Positions 25,228 through 33,707 of a DNA stretch of 43,500 nt are shown here, in pieces. The notes under the pieces were generated by a model. It made no database searches. It had not been told where the DNA came from and saw only the letters and a list, made by a program, of their open reading frames with translations. The DNA is taken from positions 1 to 43,500 of the forward strand of contig JAGTQB010000010.1 of assembly GCA_018396995.1 (NCBI GenBank), in the 5' to 3' direction. This stretch comes from Candidatus Bathyarchaeota archaeon (GTDB lineage: Archaea > Thermoproteota > Bathyarchaeia > Bathyarchaeales > DTEX01). Within the stretch, counting starts at the first letter, position 1, and each line of letters opens with the position of its first letter. Made by a program: the position numbers and the translations under genes.

Positions 25228-26663
25228 CTCGGCTTACCAATGAGGTATTCCGTTAAGAATATGGCGAAGTCCCTGTTAGAGGAGTAAAAGTCTAGTATAT
25301 CTTCATTAACCAGTATCTCCAGCTTCTCTGAGAAGGCTTTAGAAACGAGGCTTGCGACGCCAATCTTTCTTCCACCATCTAAGGAGAGCTTCTCCCTTAA
25401 TAATTCGACTATGTCTATATATCGCCTACGCCTCTCAACAATCAACCTATCGCCCTCGATTCTAGGTCCTGAGAAGACATCTTCTGAGCCTAAATGCTTC
25501 TTAAGGAATTCCTCGCAGTTATTAACCATATCTATTGGTGGACCCACGTGTCTCTCAATGGGTGGGAGGCGGCGTAAGGGGACTTCAAGGATAAATATGT
25601 TTGAACTCCTCTCATCGCTCCAGACGGCGCTCCTAAGGGCTTCAAAGTTAAACTGTTTGATTAGATTTAGCATGGCTCTCTGCGACTTATATAGCTGGCC
25701 CCAAAGTATGTCTGGGACAGCCTTTACCACCCCAGTTTTAATGAATATGATTGCCGAGCCCCTATCCCGCATCACCTTGAGTAGCTCATCAATTGAGTAC
25801 GGCTCCACGGTTCTTGGAGTGAAAAATTTTATATCTGGTTTTTTGAGGAATAGCCTCGACGCTAATATAAATTCGCTCAACCTATCGGTTCTAACTGCGG
25901 ATGCAATATTCCTATTCTTATCTACTGGGTCGACTACTATAAGAGGCTCATCTCTGAATACCATCCTAGCCTCTCCCGGGCTCCTGTAGTGCCTTTCAAC
26001 ATCGATAACCTCACCCTTACGCCACCTTGAGGCTGCTTCCAAGACGCCTATAAATGAACCATAATGGAGGACTAGAATCTCGCAGAGGTATCCGCTGAAG
26101 CCCCCAACCTTAATCTCAGCACCATAAACGCCTATACCATGCATAAAAGCCTTTAATAGGCGTATCTCCCCCTTTAATGACTCGTTTAGCTTGTTCTTAA
26201 CGTATTGTGTGTGGAATGGTGTTCTATCTACTGAGGACTTAGCCTCGCTTGGATCCTTAACCATGAAGCATGGAACGAAATTTATTGTGAAGCCGTTTAT
26301 GTAAGCTTCGAGGTAGGGGTGCTCCGCGTAAGCCTCTAGATAGTTCCCTCCAGATACTCTCTTCGCCACCTCCAGAACTTTTTTGAGAGAATCCCTCCCA
26401 TATTCTGGTGGAAGTAATATGAATATGTCTATATCCTTCTCGCCAGCTAGCCATGTATCCTTTGCTATGGAGCCCTCAACCTGAACCTCAGCAATAATAC
26501 CTTCCCTTGAGAGCTCCATCCTTAAGGATTCCACTAAGAAATTAGAGAGCCCTAGCGTCTCAGCCCTCTCCCTCTCGCCGGGCGTGACCCTCCTAAGAAC
26601 CTCTTCACAAATGTCCTTGAGCCCCGCTTCAGCGCCCTGGCTCAATTTAACGCCCCTGCGCAT
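25215..26663 (-). CDS. cca: CCA tRNA nucleotidyltransferase, archaeal class I
   Basis: A 482-aa enzyme that builds or repairs the 3' CCA of tRNA. The nucleotidyltransferase motif is VEGSIAKDTWLAGEKDIDIF with the metal-binding Asp pair, followed by YAEHPYLEAYINGF. The archaeal tRNA-NucTransf2 region has HGIGVYGAEIKVGGFSGYLCE. Length is slightly above the usual 440-460 aa. All three tRNA genes here encode CCA, so this enzyme would mainly act in repair for them. Confidence 0.94.
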   Translation of the reverse strand: MRRGVKLSQGAEAGLKDICEEVLRRVTPGERERAETLGLSNFLVESLRMELSREGIIAEVQVEGSIAKDTWLAGEKDIDIFILLPPEYGRDSLKKVLEVAKRVSGGNYLEAYAEHPYLEAYINGFTINFVPCFMVKDPSEAKSSVDRTPFHTQYVKNKLNESLKGEIRLLKAFMHGIGVYGAEIKVGGFSGYLCEILVLHYGSFIGVLEAASRWRKGEVIDVERHYRSPGEARMVFRDEPLIVVDPVDKNRNIASAVRTDRLSEFILASRLFLKKPDIKFFTPRTVEPYSIDELLKVMRDRGSAIIFIKTGVVKAVPDILWGQLYKSQRAMLNLIKQFNFEALRSAVWSDERSSNIFILEVPLRRLPPIERHVGPPIDMVNNCEEFLKKHLGSEDVFSGPRIEGDRLIVERRRRYIDIVELLREKLSLDGGRKIGVASLVSKAFSEKLEILVNEDILDFYSSNRDFAIFLTEYLIGKPRWLI

Positions 26664-26704
26664 ATTTATGCTCCTCTCGCGGATCTAAAATGTTGTATGG
26701 CTGG

Positions 26705-27265
26705 TTAGCGGCACACTTCCTTTAGAGTCGAGTAAATTGGCCCACGCGACGTTAATACGCTCTTCTTGAGCCTTAAGCACTCAGCTTTAAAAACCCCAAA
26801 TTTATAGTCCTCATACCTCTTGATTATCCCCATAAGCTCTTCACGCTTCCTACCACTCTTAACCCTGGCTATTGTTATGTGGGGGCTGAAGCCCTTATCA
26901 TCTGGCCTTAAGCCCAGCTTCTGAAGGTTCGGCTCAAGCTGATAATAAATGCTTCTCAGCTCATTCACGCCCCTCCCTATACCAGCCCATATCACATTTA
27001 TATGCCTTATACTTGGGAATGCTCCCAAACCCTTGATCTCCACCTCAAACGGTGAAAAGGTAACCTTACTCATCTCACCATAGATTTTTTCAATTATTGT
27101 TGAGGGGATCTCCCCAAGAAACCTTACTGTTATATGAATATTTTCGGGCTCAACCAGCTTCACATCGGCGCCGCATCCAAGGAGTTCAGACTGAACTTTG
27201 CTCAGCTCCCTGATGACGTTTTCGTCCTCGATGTCGAAGGCAATAAAGCTGCGGATTAACTCCAA
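26705..27265 (-). CDS. thpR: RNA 2',3'-cyclic phosphodiesterase (ThpR/LigT)
   Basis: A 2H phosphoesterase of about 186 aa with both catalytic HxTx motifs: HITVRF in the N-terminal half and HITIARV in the C-terminal half. It opens 2',3'-cyclic phosphates in RNA. Archaeal tRNA splicing makes such ends, fitting a genome whose tRNA genes have introns. I choose the TTG at 27265, eight bases after GGAGG, which gives the typical short N-terminus (ELIRSFIAFDIED); a GTG at 27280 would overlap that site. Confidence 0.9.
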   Translation of the reverse strand: MELIRSFIAFDIEDENVIRELSKVQSELLGCGADVKLVEPENIHITVRFLGEIPSTIIEKIYGEMSKVTFSPFEVEIKGLGAFPSIRHINVIWAGIGRGVNELRSIYYQLEPNLQKLGLRPDDKGFSPHITIARVKSGRKREELMGIIKRYEDYKFGVFKAECLRLKKSVLTSRGPIYSTLKEVCR

Positions 27266-27288
27266 CAGTTGAACCTCCACTGAACACG

Positions 27289-27387
27289 CTAATAAGTGTA
27301 ACCCGGGAAATAAATTCTTATGCCCTCAGCCAGCACATAGGCTTCATAAGCCCTTTCTAAGGTGTCTTTCCTGCTTCTCAAGCCCAC
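27289..27387 (-). CDS. Possible 32-aa protein upstream of thpR
   Basis: A GTG-started frame with coding-like residues (VGLRSRKDTLERAYEAYVLA) and a stop 24 bases before thpR. The frame is open six codons further upstream without another start. No family recognised. It may be a tiny gene or the end of a decayed one. Nothing else was seen in the 263 bases between thpR and the UPF0200 gene. Confidence 0.25.
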   Translation of the reverse strand: MGLRSRKDTLERAYEAYVLAEGIRIYFPGYTY

Positions 27388-27528
27388 ATAACCGTACTTA
27401 TAGGCTTAGTTTGCGTCACGTAATAGCTGTTACGGTCACGAAAAGTTCATCCCAGAGCCTTTAGACAAAATATATGGAAACACTTAAACCACTGGCCAAC
27501 AATATTATTCTTCGTCTTTAAGCAATAA

Positions 27529-28155
27529 ATGTGCGAAGAACAGCTTATCCAGGCGAGAGAGTGCCGCATATTGCCATCCAAGAAGCCATCGATTGTTATC
27601 GGTATAGCTGGTATGCCAGGGTCTGGGAAAGATACCGTCAAAAATATTATTAGTAGATATGGCTTCCCCGTTATAATTATGGGAGATGAGGTTAGGGCCG
27701 AAGCTAAGCGAAGAAACATTAAGCCTACGCCGGAGAACCTTGGCAGACTAATGCTACAGATAAGGGCTGAGGAAGGGCCGGATGCTGTAGCTAAGAGGTG
27801 CATGGGGAAGATAAGGGATCTGGATTCAAGCGTCATCGTGATTAATGGCATACGCAGCCCAAGTGAAGTCGAATTCTTCAGGAGGAATTTTGAGTCCTTC
27901 AAGGTTATAGCAATACATGCCTCTCCCAAAACCAGATTTAAGCGGCTACTTGAAAGGGGGAGGAGCGATGATCCAAAGGATTGGGAGACATTCGTCATAC
28001 GGGATAGGAGGGAGCTTAGCGTCGGCTTAGGTGAGGTTATAGCGATGGCTGACTACATGATCGTTAACGAAGGAACGTTAGAGGAGTTGGAAAGGGAGGT
28101 TAATAGGGTTATAGAGAGGGTGATTAAGGGTGAGCGGTCAGATAGGAAGTGTTGA
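27529..28155 (+). CDS. UPF0200 P-loop nucleotide kinase-like protein
   Basis: A 208-aa P-loop NTPase related to dephospho-CoA kinase and nucleotide kinases. Walker A GMPGSGKDT is near residues 28-36, a GDEVRAEAKRRN substrate-side motif follows, and the lid region has RGRSDDPKDWETFVIRD. The family (MJ1399-like, UPF0200) is conserved in archaea and its substrate is not established; archaeal dephospho-CoA kinase activity has been ascribed to an unrelated family. It overlaps the UPF0201 gene by 26 bases, an arrangement often seen in archaea. Confidence 0.87.
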   Translation: MCEEQLIQARECRILPSKKPSIVIGIAGMPGSGKDTVKNIISRYGFPVIIMGDEVRAEAKRRNIKPTPENLGRLMLQIRAEEGPDAVAKRCMGKIRDLDSSVIVINGIRSPSEVEFFRRNFESFKVIAIHASPKTRFKRLLERGRSDDPKDWETFVIRDRRELSVGLGEVIAMADYMIVNEGTLEELEREVNRVIERVIKGERSDRKC

Positions 28156-28546
28156 GGTTCTGGTTGAGGTTGATGTTAACCCAACTGAAGATGCTGATAA
28201 GGTTAGGGTTGCCGTGCAGAAAGTTTTAGGAAACATTAATTTAGAGCTTGTTGGTGAAGGAGACTATAAAAAGCTTATTGGGAGGGCTAGTGGACAGGGA
28301 GCCCTGGCACACTTCTATGATTTGCTTAGGAGGGAGCGGATACTTGATGCCGCTAGAACAGTTCTATTGAGGGGCACTCAGGGAAACAAAATAACTTTTT
28401 ACCTTAATAAACAGGTGGCTTATGTCGGCCATATATCCTTCTCCCAACCATATGGAGAGTCACCCCTAGGACCAATACGGGTGGAGATACGGTGTGATAA
28501 ACCGCAAGACTTAATAAATTGGCTAACGCCAAAAACAGCAAGGTGA
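28130..28546 (+). CDS. UPF0201 (COG1325) RNA-binding protein
   Basis: A 138-aa protein with the UPF0201/DUF54 pattern. An N-terminal strand (VEVLVEVDVNPTEDADKVRVAVQKVLG) leads into FYDLLRRERILDAARTVLLRG, FYLNKQVAYVGHISF and a C-terminal GPIRVEI. Its fold resembles RNA-binding ribosomal-protein-like domains, and an exosome or RNA link has been proposed for the family. The start is a GTG (28130) inside the end of the UPF0200 gene. Confidence 0.87.
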   Translation: MSGQIGSVEVLVEVDVNPTEDADKVRVAVQKVLGNINLELVGEGDYKKLIGRASGQGALAHFYDLLRRERILDAARTVLLRGTQGNKITFYLNKQVAYVGHISFSQPYGESPLGPIRVEIRCDKPQDLINWLTPKTAR

Positions 28547-28574
28547 AAGCTACGCCAAAGGGAGCGGCTCATGT

Positions 28575-29360
28575 GTGCGTGTGGGGTTATCCACGCTTTT
28601 CTGCATCAATAAGCCATTAAAATCTGCCCTTAGGGATATAAGCCACTTAAATATTGAGCATCTTGAGCTTGTTGACGAGGGCATGCATGAACTTGATGGA
28701 AGGAAGATAGATGTTATTAGGAGGTTTGTTAGGGATGAAGGTTTAAGTGTATCCGTCCACGCGCCCTTCGCGGATATAAACATAGCATCTACATCGCCAT
28801 CTATTAGGAACGCAATAATGAGGAGGCTTAAGAAGTCGATGAGACTTTCAGCTAAACTATGCCCGGAATACTGGATTTTCCATTCAGGGGTGAGGAGCGC
28901 TGTTAGCGATATTCTTCCAGAATTAGATTGGAAGATAAACTTGGATTCTATCCGTATCCTCCTTAGGGAGGCTAGAAAGTATAGTTTGAAGATATCTGTT
29001 GAGAATACTCCGAGGACCTTCCCCTTCCTAATAAGATGCGCCGAAGACCTCGAGAGACTCTATGAGCAGCTAGGGGACGATGGACTAGAGCTAGGAGTCA
29101 CTCTTGATGTTGGGCACGCGAATATAGGTGGAGAGCTCGATAAGATGATAAGACTCTTTCATAGGAGAATAGTTCACACCCACCTACACGACAATAACGG
29201 TGATAGGGACTCTCACTTGGGTATAGGCTTTGGAAAGATAAATTGGCCGAAGCTTATTTTGGATCTTAGGAGCGTGGGGTATAATGGGGCTCTTGTTGTA
29301 GAGTCTATAAATAACGTTAATGAGAGTATAAGTTTGCTCAGAAAGCTTATTGGTAGATGA
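28575..29360 (+). CDS. Sugar phosphate isomerase/epimerase-like TIM-barrel protein (AP endonuclease 2 family)
   Basis: A 261-aa xylose-isomerase-like TIM barrel. Metal-site residues are in VHAPFADI, IFHSGVR, ISVENTP, TLDVGHANI, HTHLHDNNGDRDSHLGIGFGKINW and VVESI. These positions are shared by endonuclease IV and by sugar isomerases; the lack of an obvious DNA-repair neighbourhood leaves the substrate open. GTG start at 28575, 28 bases after the UPF0201 gene. It converges with RNase Z, with one base between the two genes. Confidence 0.85.
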   Translation: MRVGLSTLFCINKPLKSALRDISHLNIEHLELVDEGMHELDGRKIDVIRRFVRDEGLSVSVHAPFADINIASTSPSIRNAIMRRLKKSMRLSAKLCPEYWIFHSGVRSAVSDILPELDWKINLDSIRILLREARKYSLKISVENTPRTFPFLIRCAEDLERLYEQLGDDGLELGVTLDVGHANIGGELDKMIRLFHRRIVHTHLHDNNGDRDSHLGIGFGKINWPKLILDLRSVGYNGALVVESINNVNESISLLRKLIGR

Positions 29361-29361
29361 C

Positions 29362-30297
29362 CTAGAGCTCTTCAGAACCCCTCGGCAATGGAACTTCTAT
29401 CTTCTCAAGATCCCTAGCAATAATAATGTTTTGGAATATTTTCTTCGCTTCGCTAAGCAGGCTCTCATCACCGCTATACCTCGCGCTTAAATGCGTTAAG
29501 ACAAGGAGCTTTACACCGGCCTTAAGGGCTATCTTCGCAACCCCACTTGGAGTTGAATGTCCCTCTTCCTCGGCTCTCTCAAGTAGCTCGTCACCGAGGG
29601 TTGCTTCATGAATTAAGACATCAGCCCCGCTGGCGAGTTCAGCTATTTTATCCGAGGGCCTTGTATCACCGCTATAAACAATCTTCCTCCCAGGTCTAGG
29701 GGGACCGAGGACATCAGATGGTTTAATAACCCTTCCATCTGGAAGGGTCACTTCCATACCCCTTTGCAGCCTCGACCATAGTGGTCCTTTTGGGACGCCG
29801 AGCGCAAGGGCCTTCTCCGGATAAAATTTTCCAGGTCTTGTTTTCTCTACAAAGGCGTATGCTAGTGATGGGATGGAGTGTTCAGCCCACACTGCCCTCA
29901 CCTCATAATCCCCACCATCATATATTACTCCCTCAACGCTAACTTCGCTAACCTCTATTGGGAAGGAGAGCCAGAAGCTCACTGTTGAAGTTATAGCGTC
30001 TATAAATGTCCTAATCCCTGGGGGGCCGTAGATTTTAAGCGGTTTATCTCTCCCAAGGAGCGACATTGTTTGCATCATCCCTGGGAGTCCGAGGACGTGG
30101 TCACCGTGCATATGAGTTATAAATACTATCATCTTACGGTTGAAGCCAACCCCAGCCTTCATCATCTGTCTCTGAGTTCCCTCGCCACAATCGAACATTA
30201 TAATCTCCCCCCTATGCTGTATAACTATTGAGGGTAGGGATCTCTCGTTTGTCGGCAGGCTTCCAGCAGTTCCAAGGAAGATTATTCTTAAACTCAA
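29362..30297 (-). CDS. rnz: Ribonuclease Z
   Basis: A tRNA 3' processing endonuclease of about 311 aa, MBL fold. It has FLGTAGSLPT at the start, the zinc motif THMHGDHVLGLPGM (His, His, Asp, His), YSGDTRPS and the late LTHLSARY. It cuts pre-tRNA after the discriminator base; because genes here encode CCA, which usually blocks RNase Z, its main targets may be other tRNAs. The TTG at 30297 with GAGGGG seven bases ahead gives the typical N-terminus; a TTG at 30312 would overlap the Trm-G10 gene. Confidence 0.93.
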   Translation of the reverse strand: MSLRIIFLGTAGSLPTNERSLPSIVIQHRGEIIMFDCGEGTQRQMMKAGVGFNRKMIVFITHMHGDHVLGLPGMMQTMSLLGRDKPLKIYGPPGIRTFIDAITSTVSFWLSFPIEVSEVSVEGVIYDGGDYEVRAVWAEHSIPSLAYAFVEKTRPGKFYPEKALALGVPKGPLWSRLQRGMEVTLPDGRVIKPSDVLGPPRPGRKIVYSGDTRPSDKIAELASGADVLIHEATLGDELLERAEEEGHSTPSGVAKIALKAGVKLLVLTHLSARYSGDESLLSEAKKIFQNIIIARDLEKIEVPLPRGSEEL

Positions 30298-30298
30298 C

Positions 30299-31357
30299 TT
30301 AAGACCCCTCAACCCTCTTAAACACGGTTATCTCGCGGGTGAGTCTCCTATGGACATATACATAATGCGATTCTACATGCCTAAAGCCATATTTCCCTCC
30401 AATCTCAGAGACCCTCAATGTTTTTGGAGCGGCAATACACATCATGCCACCCTCTTTAATGACGTCAGCTGCCAACGAGAAAAAGCGCTCCAGGAGGGTC
30501 CTTACGGCGAGACCCAGTGTTGTGGCTGCTGTTCCATAGGGTGGATCAGTCACCACGCGGTCAACGCTTCCGGCAACTAGTGGTAGGAACCTTGCGTCCG
30601 CAACAGCCATGCACTCAGGCCTCACACCGAATAAGTCTAGGTTCTTCATGCTGCCTTTAACCATATATCTCTTTACATCAAAGCCCATAACTTTACACCC
30701 GATTAATCCAGCCTCTATCAAGATGCTCCCTGTCCCGCAGAATGGATCTAGAACTAATTCGCCCCTCCTAGCCCTCGCTAAGTTAACCATGCATCTAGCC
30801 ATCTTCGCCGTTAATGCCGCTGGATGGAAGAAGGCTCTCTTACGGGGGTTGCGCTCTAGCAGGTCCCTATGTCTCATCTCAGCAAGCCTTAACCCGAAAA
30901 GGAACATTCCATCCGTTAGCACGCCAAGAAAAATTTTGTCTGGGCTTTTAAAATCAACTTTAACCCCCTTACTTTTAGCCCCTTCAAATATTATCCCGCC
31001 GATCTTCCTCTCTAACGCTAGGCAGCTTATATCGGGACTACTGCCCCTAACCCTTACAACCCTAACAATAAATGTCTCCCCTTCCCCTATGAGCTGCGTG
31101 AAATCAATTTCCCTAGCCGCTGACAGGATCTCGTCTAACTCAGCCCTGCATACAAATATTTCTAGGCAGCATGCCTTAGCCAACGCAGACCTAAACTTAA
31201 CAGCCTCAGCACATTGGGACTCGGCCTCAAGCCTTAGGACTTGGGTTAGCTCACCCAGTATGCTATATTCATATCCCTCAGCATCAAGTATGGACTTTAC
31301 CTCAGAGTATGGAAGTGATGGATTCTCGCCTGAAACTAGAAAGAAGAGTCTAGCCAC
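30299..31357 (-). CDS. tRNA (guanine10-N2)-dimethyltransferase, Trm-G10/Trm11 type
   Basis: A 352-aa methyltransferase with an N-terminal THUMP domain (about residues 50-155) that binds tRNA. The C-terminal Rossmann domain has DPFCGTGS (204-211) in the SAM site and the catalytic DPPYG (271-275). It methylates guanine 10 of tRNA, supporting stability at high temperature. GTG start at 31357. It is directly upstream of rnz on the same strand, forming a tRNA maturation pair. Confidence 0.91.
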   Translation of the reverse strand: MARLFFLVSGENPSLPYSEVKSILDAEGYEYSILGELTQVLRLEAESQCAEAVKFRSALAKACCLEIFVCRAELDEILSAAREIDFTQLIGEGETFIVRVVRVRGSSPDISCLALERKIGGIIFEGAKSKGVKVDFKSPDKIFLGVLTDGMFLFGLRLAEMRHRDLLERNPRKRAFFHPAALTAKMARCMVNLARARRGELVLDPFCGTGSILIEAGLIGCKVMGFDVKRYMVKGSMKNLDLFGVRPECMAVADARFLPLVAGSVDRVVTDPPYGTAATTLGLAVRTLLERFFSLAADVIKEGGMMCIAAPKTLRVSEIGGKYGFRHVESHYVYVHRRLTREITVFKRVEGS

Positions 31358-31399
31358 GCTAAAGTCCTCTGTTAATTCTCGGCATATTTAAACAATTAA

Positions 31400-32710
31400 T
31401 TAGTGTAGTCTTAGATGCTCTCCCCACTTCCTCTGATATTCTTCGAGGAGCTCCTTCGCCCTGTCCATCCTGATCTTCCTCTCCTCAACCATCCGCTCAG
31501 CTATTATGTCTATTAGCTCGCCAGTCGCTCCAGCCATAATCGCTATATTTCTGGCATGAAGCGACATGTGCCCCCTCTGTATGCCTTCATGTGCAAGAGC
31601 CCTCAAGGCCGCAAGGTTCTGAGCTAGGCCAACAGCAGCCATAACCTCAGCGAGTTCGCGGGCGGATTTGACGCCAAGGATTTTAAGGGCTATCTTGGCT
31701 ATTGGGTGAACCTTTGTTGCCCCGCCAATTATACCCACTGCCATGGGCATCTCTATTGAGCCGACTAAGTCGCCATCCTCATTCTTCTCCCAGACGGAGA
31801 GTGGTAAATAGCGTCCAGTCCTAGCAGCATAGGCGTGTGCGCCAGCCTCAATAGCCCTATGATCGTTACATGTTGCCAGGGCAACGGCTATTACACCATT
31901 CAATATACCCTTATTGTGGGTTGCAGCCCTATATGGGTCGGCGGCAGCGAACGCGTAGGCTTCAAGTATTCCATCAACAACTTCCTCACCCCCAACAGCA
32001 TTCTTGTCAACAACAGTCCAGGCTCTAGCAAGCCTTTCAGTAGCAAGGTTAGAAACTATTCTAAGGAACACCTTGCCTCCAGTTATACGCTCTATCAGTG
32101 GCGCAACAGCCTCACACATAGTGTTAACGGCGTTAGCGCCCATGGCATCCCTACAGTCAACGAGGAGCTCTGTTATAACCATCGGCCCCCTAATAGTTTC
32201 GATAACCTTAACTCTCAAGTCCTTTGCTCCGCCCCCGAGGGAGACAAGTAATGGATCCTGCTCATTAGCCTTCTTCAGTATCTCTTCTTTTGATTCTAGG
32301 ATCGCCATCCTAGCCCTATGCGGATCCTTAACCCTAACCGTTTGTATCTGTCCAATCATTATTGGCTCCGTACTACTGGCAAATATTCCACCTTTACTCC
32401 TCGTCATCTTAGCCCCATAGCTCGCAGCTGCCACAACGGATGGCTCCTCAATAACCATTGGTACCATGTAATCCCTACCGTTAATCAGGAAGTTTACAGC
32501 TACACCCATGGGCATTGGAAAAATCCCTATAACGTTCTCTATCATCCGGTCAGCTAAATCTAGGCTAAGTGAGCTGGGAGCCCTAAGCATATTAACCTCC
32601 TCATCAGTTAAGCCAGCAAACTCTTTAACTAGTTTGAGTCTCTCCTCAATACTCATCTTGTAAAAGCCGGAGATGGCCGACGTCCTCGTTGAACTCAAAT
32701 CCTTCACCAC
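31400..32710 (-). CDS. Hydroxymethylglutaryl-CoA reductase, class II type
   Basis: An enzyme of about 436 aa reducing HMG-CoA to mevalonate. The sequence follows the class II (Pseudomonas mevalonii-like) pattern: SGFYKMSIEERL, MIENVIGIFPMPMGVAVNFLING, VVAAASYGAKM, MGANAVNTMCEA, and the C-terminal GHMSLHARN with the catalytic His. It differs from the class I enzyme of most Thermoproteota. Archaeoglobus also uses a class II enzyme for biosynthesis, so a biosynthetic role is expected. The preferred start is GTG 32710; GTG 32707 and TTG 32722 are alternatives. Confidence 0.91.
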   Translation of the reverse strand: MVKDLSSTRTSAISGFYKMSIEERLKLVKEFAGLTDEEVNMLRAPSSLSLDLADRMIENVIGIFPMPMGVAVNFLINGRDYMVPMVIEEPSVVAAASYGAKMTRSKGGIFASSTEPIMIGQIQTVRVKDPHRARMAILESKEEILKKANEQDPLLVSLGGGAKDLRVKVIETIRGPMVITELLVDCRDAMGANAVNTMCEAVAPLIERITGGKVFLRIVSNLATERLARAWTVVDKNAVGGEEVVDGILEAYAFAAADPYRAATHNKGILNGVIAVALATCNDHRAIEAGAHAYAARTGRYLPLSVWEKNEDGDLVGSIEMPMAVGIIGGATKVHPIAKIALKILGVKSARELAEVMAAVGLAQNLAALRALAHEGIQRGHMSLHARNIAIMAGATGELIDIIAERMVEERKIRMDRAKELLEEYQRKWGEHLRLH

Positions 32711-32722
32711 CCAGGTATACAA

Positions 32723-33030
32723 TAAGAGTATAGTAGGAGATGAGAATATAAGTATGGAGGCTCTGAGGCTTTCAACTGGCCCTTTACTACTAATCCAAGT
32801 ATATTATCTTGAAGGTTTTACATAATTTTATCAAGTGCTCTCATTCTCCATATAAAATTACCTTGTATTTTTTAAAAAGTAGCGGTGGTCTCCCCGCATT
32901 TTTACATTAAACGATCATAATTGCTCATCAACACATATGTGAGAACATGTTAAATGTGTATATGCGTTAATGTTCTAAGCGTATTAACAACTTTAAAACT
33001 ATTGTTCTTCAGCCATTTATTTGGGGCTAA
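32723..33030. promoter_or_regulatory. Divergent promoter region, HMG-CoA reductase / cell division operon
   Basis: A non-coding stretch of about 310 bases. On the right, CTTTAAAACTA (about 32991-33001) is a likely TATA box for the division operon. On the left, an AT-rich TTATATTC-like box lies near 32740-32747 for the reductase. In between are two palindromes, CACATATGTG (32932-32941) and AACATGTT (32944-32951), possible operators. Confidence 0.5.
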
Positions 33031-33684
33031 ATGGTGAAGCTCATGTCATCAAAGTTCGTTAAGAGGTGGGAGGAAGGAAATCTTAGGGGGATTAAGGGCA
33101 TATTAAATCCGAGGGAGCCCCTTAGGGCTAAAGTTGAATTGGCCGTCAAGAGGATTGAGGAGCAAATACAGTATATTGAGGATGCATTGAGCCGCCTGGG
33201 GGAGAGGGATAGACACCTCTTCACAAAGATTGTTGAGGCATACTCTAAGCACCAGATGCAAAGGGCGAAGGTTCTTGCAAATGAACTCGCCGAGCTTAGG
33301 AAGATGGCTAACTTTATGATGAACGCCGAGCTAGCCCTTGAAAGAGTCGTGTTAAGACTTAGGACAGTAAGCCAGCTCGGTAATGTTGTGTCTACATTAG
33401 CCCCGGCGATGCAGGTATTGCAAAGCGTCCGCTTAGGGTTAAGTGGCCTCCTACCAAACGCTGAGAGAGAGCTCGGTCAAGTAAGCACGATCCTTAATGA
33501 ATTGATTGTTGAGGCTGGCGAAGTTACTGGCATAGCGCCGGAAGTTGGCGTTGCAAGTGATGATGCCCAGAAGATCCTTGAGGAGGCGGCCCTGGTGGCT
33601 GAGCAGAGGATGAGAGAAAGGTTCCCGGAGCTCCCAACCTTGAAGTCTACGGAAGGCACTGAGGAGAGTGAGATTTTTAAGTGA
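33031..33684 (+). CDS. ESCRT-III-like cell division protein, short CdvB paralogue
   Basis: A 217-aa Snf7/CdvB-family protein made of long amphipathic helices (about residues 25-150), highly charged and coiled-coil rich. It ends soon after a RMRERFPELP segment that aligns with the Pro-rich MIT-binding stretch of the second CdvB at 34393. It has no winged-helix domain. It resembles the short CdvB1/CdvB2 proteins of Sulfolobus that act late in constriction. It is first in the cdv operon, 23 bases before cdvA. Start ATG 33031. Confidence 0.88.
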   Translation: MVKLMSSKFVKRWEEGNLRGIKGILNPREPLRAKVELAVKRIEEQIQYIEDALSRLGERDRHLFTKIVEAYSKHQMQRAKVLANELAELRKMANFMMNAELALERVVLRLRTVSQLGNVVSTLAPAMQVLQSVRLGLSGLLPNAERELGQVSTILNELIVEAGEVTGIAPEVGVASDDAQKILEEAALVAEQRMRERFPELPTLKSTEGTEESEIFK

Positions 33685-33707
33685 ATGCTATTTAGGGGGT
33701 ATGTGTC

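Noticed and set aside
27447-27998. A 183-aa minus-strand frame opposite the UPF0200 gene
   Set aside because: The plus strand has a P-loop kinase with a conserved neighbour; the opposite frame is Ser/Leu-rich shadow sequence.
30609-31391. A 260-aa plus-strand frame opposite Trm-G10
   Set aside because: Shadow of a clearly recognisable THUMP methyltransferase; no domain visible in it.
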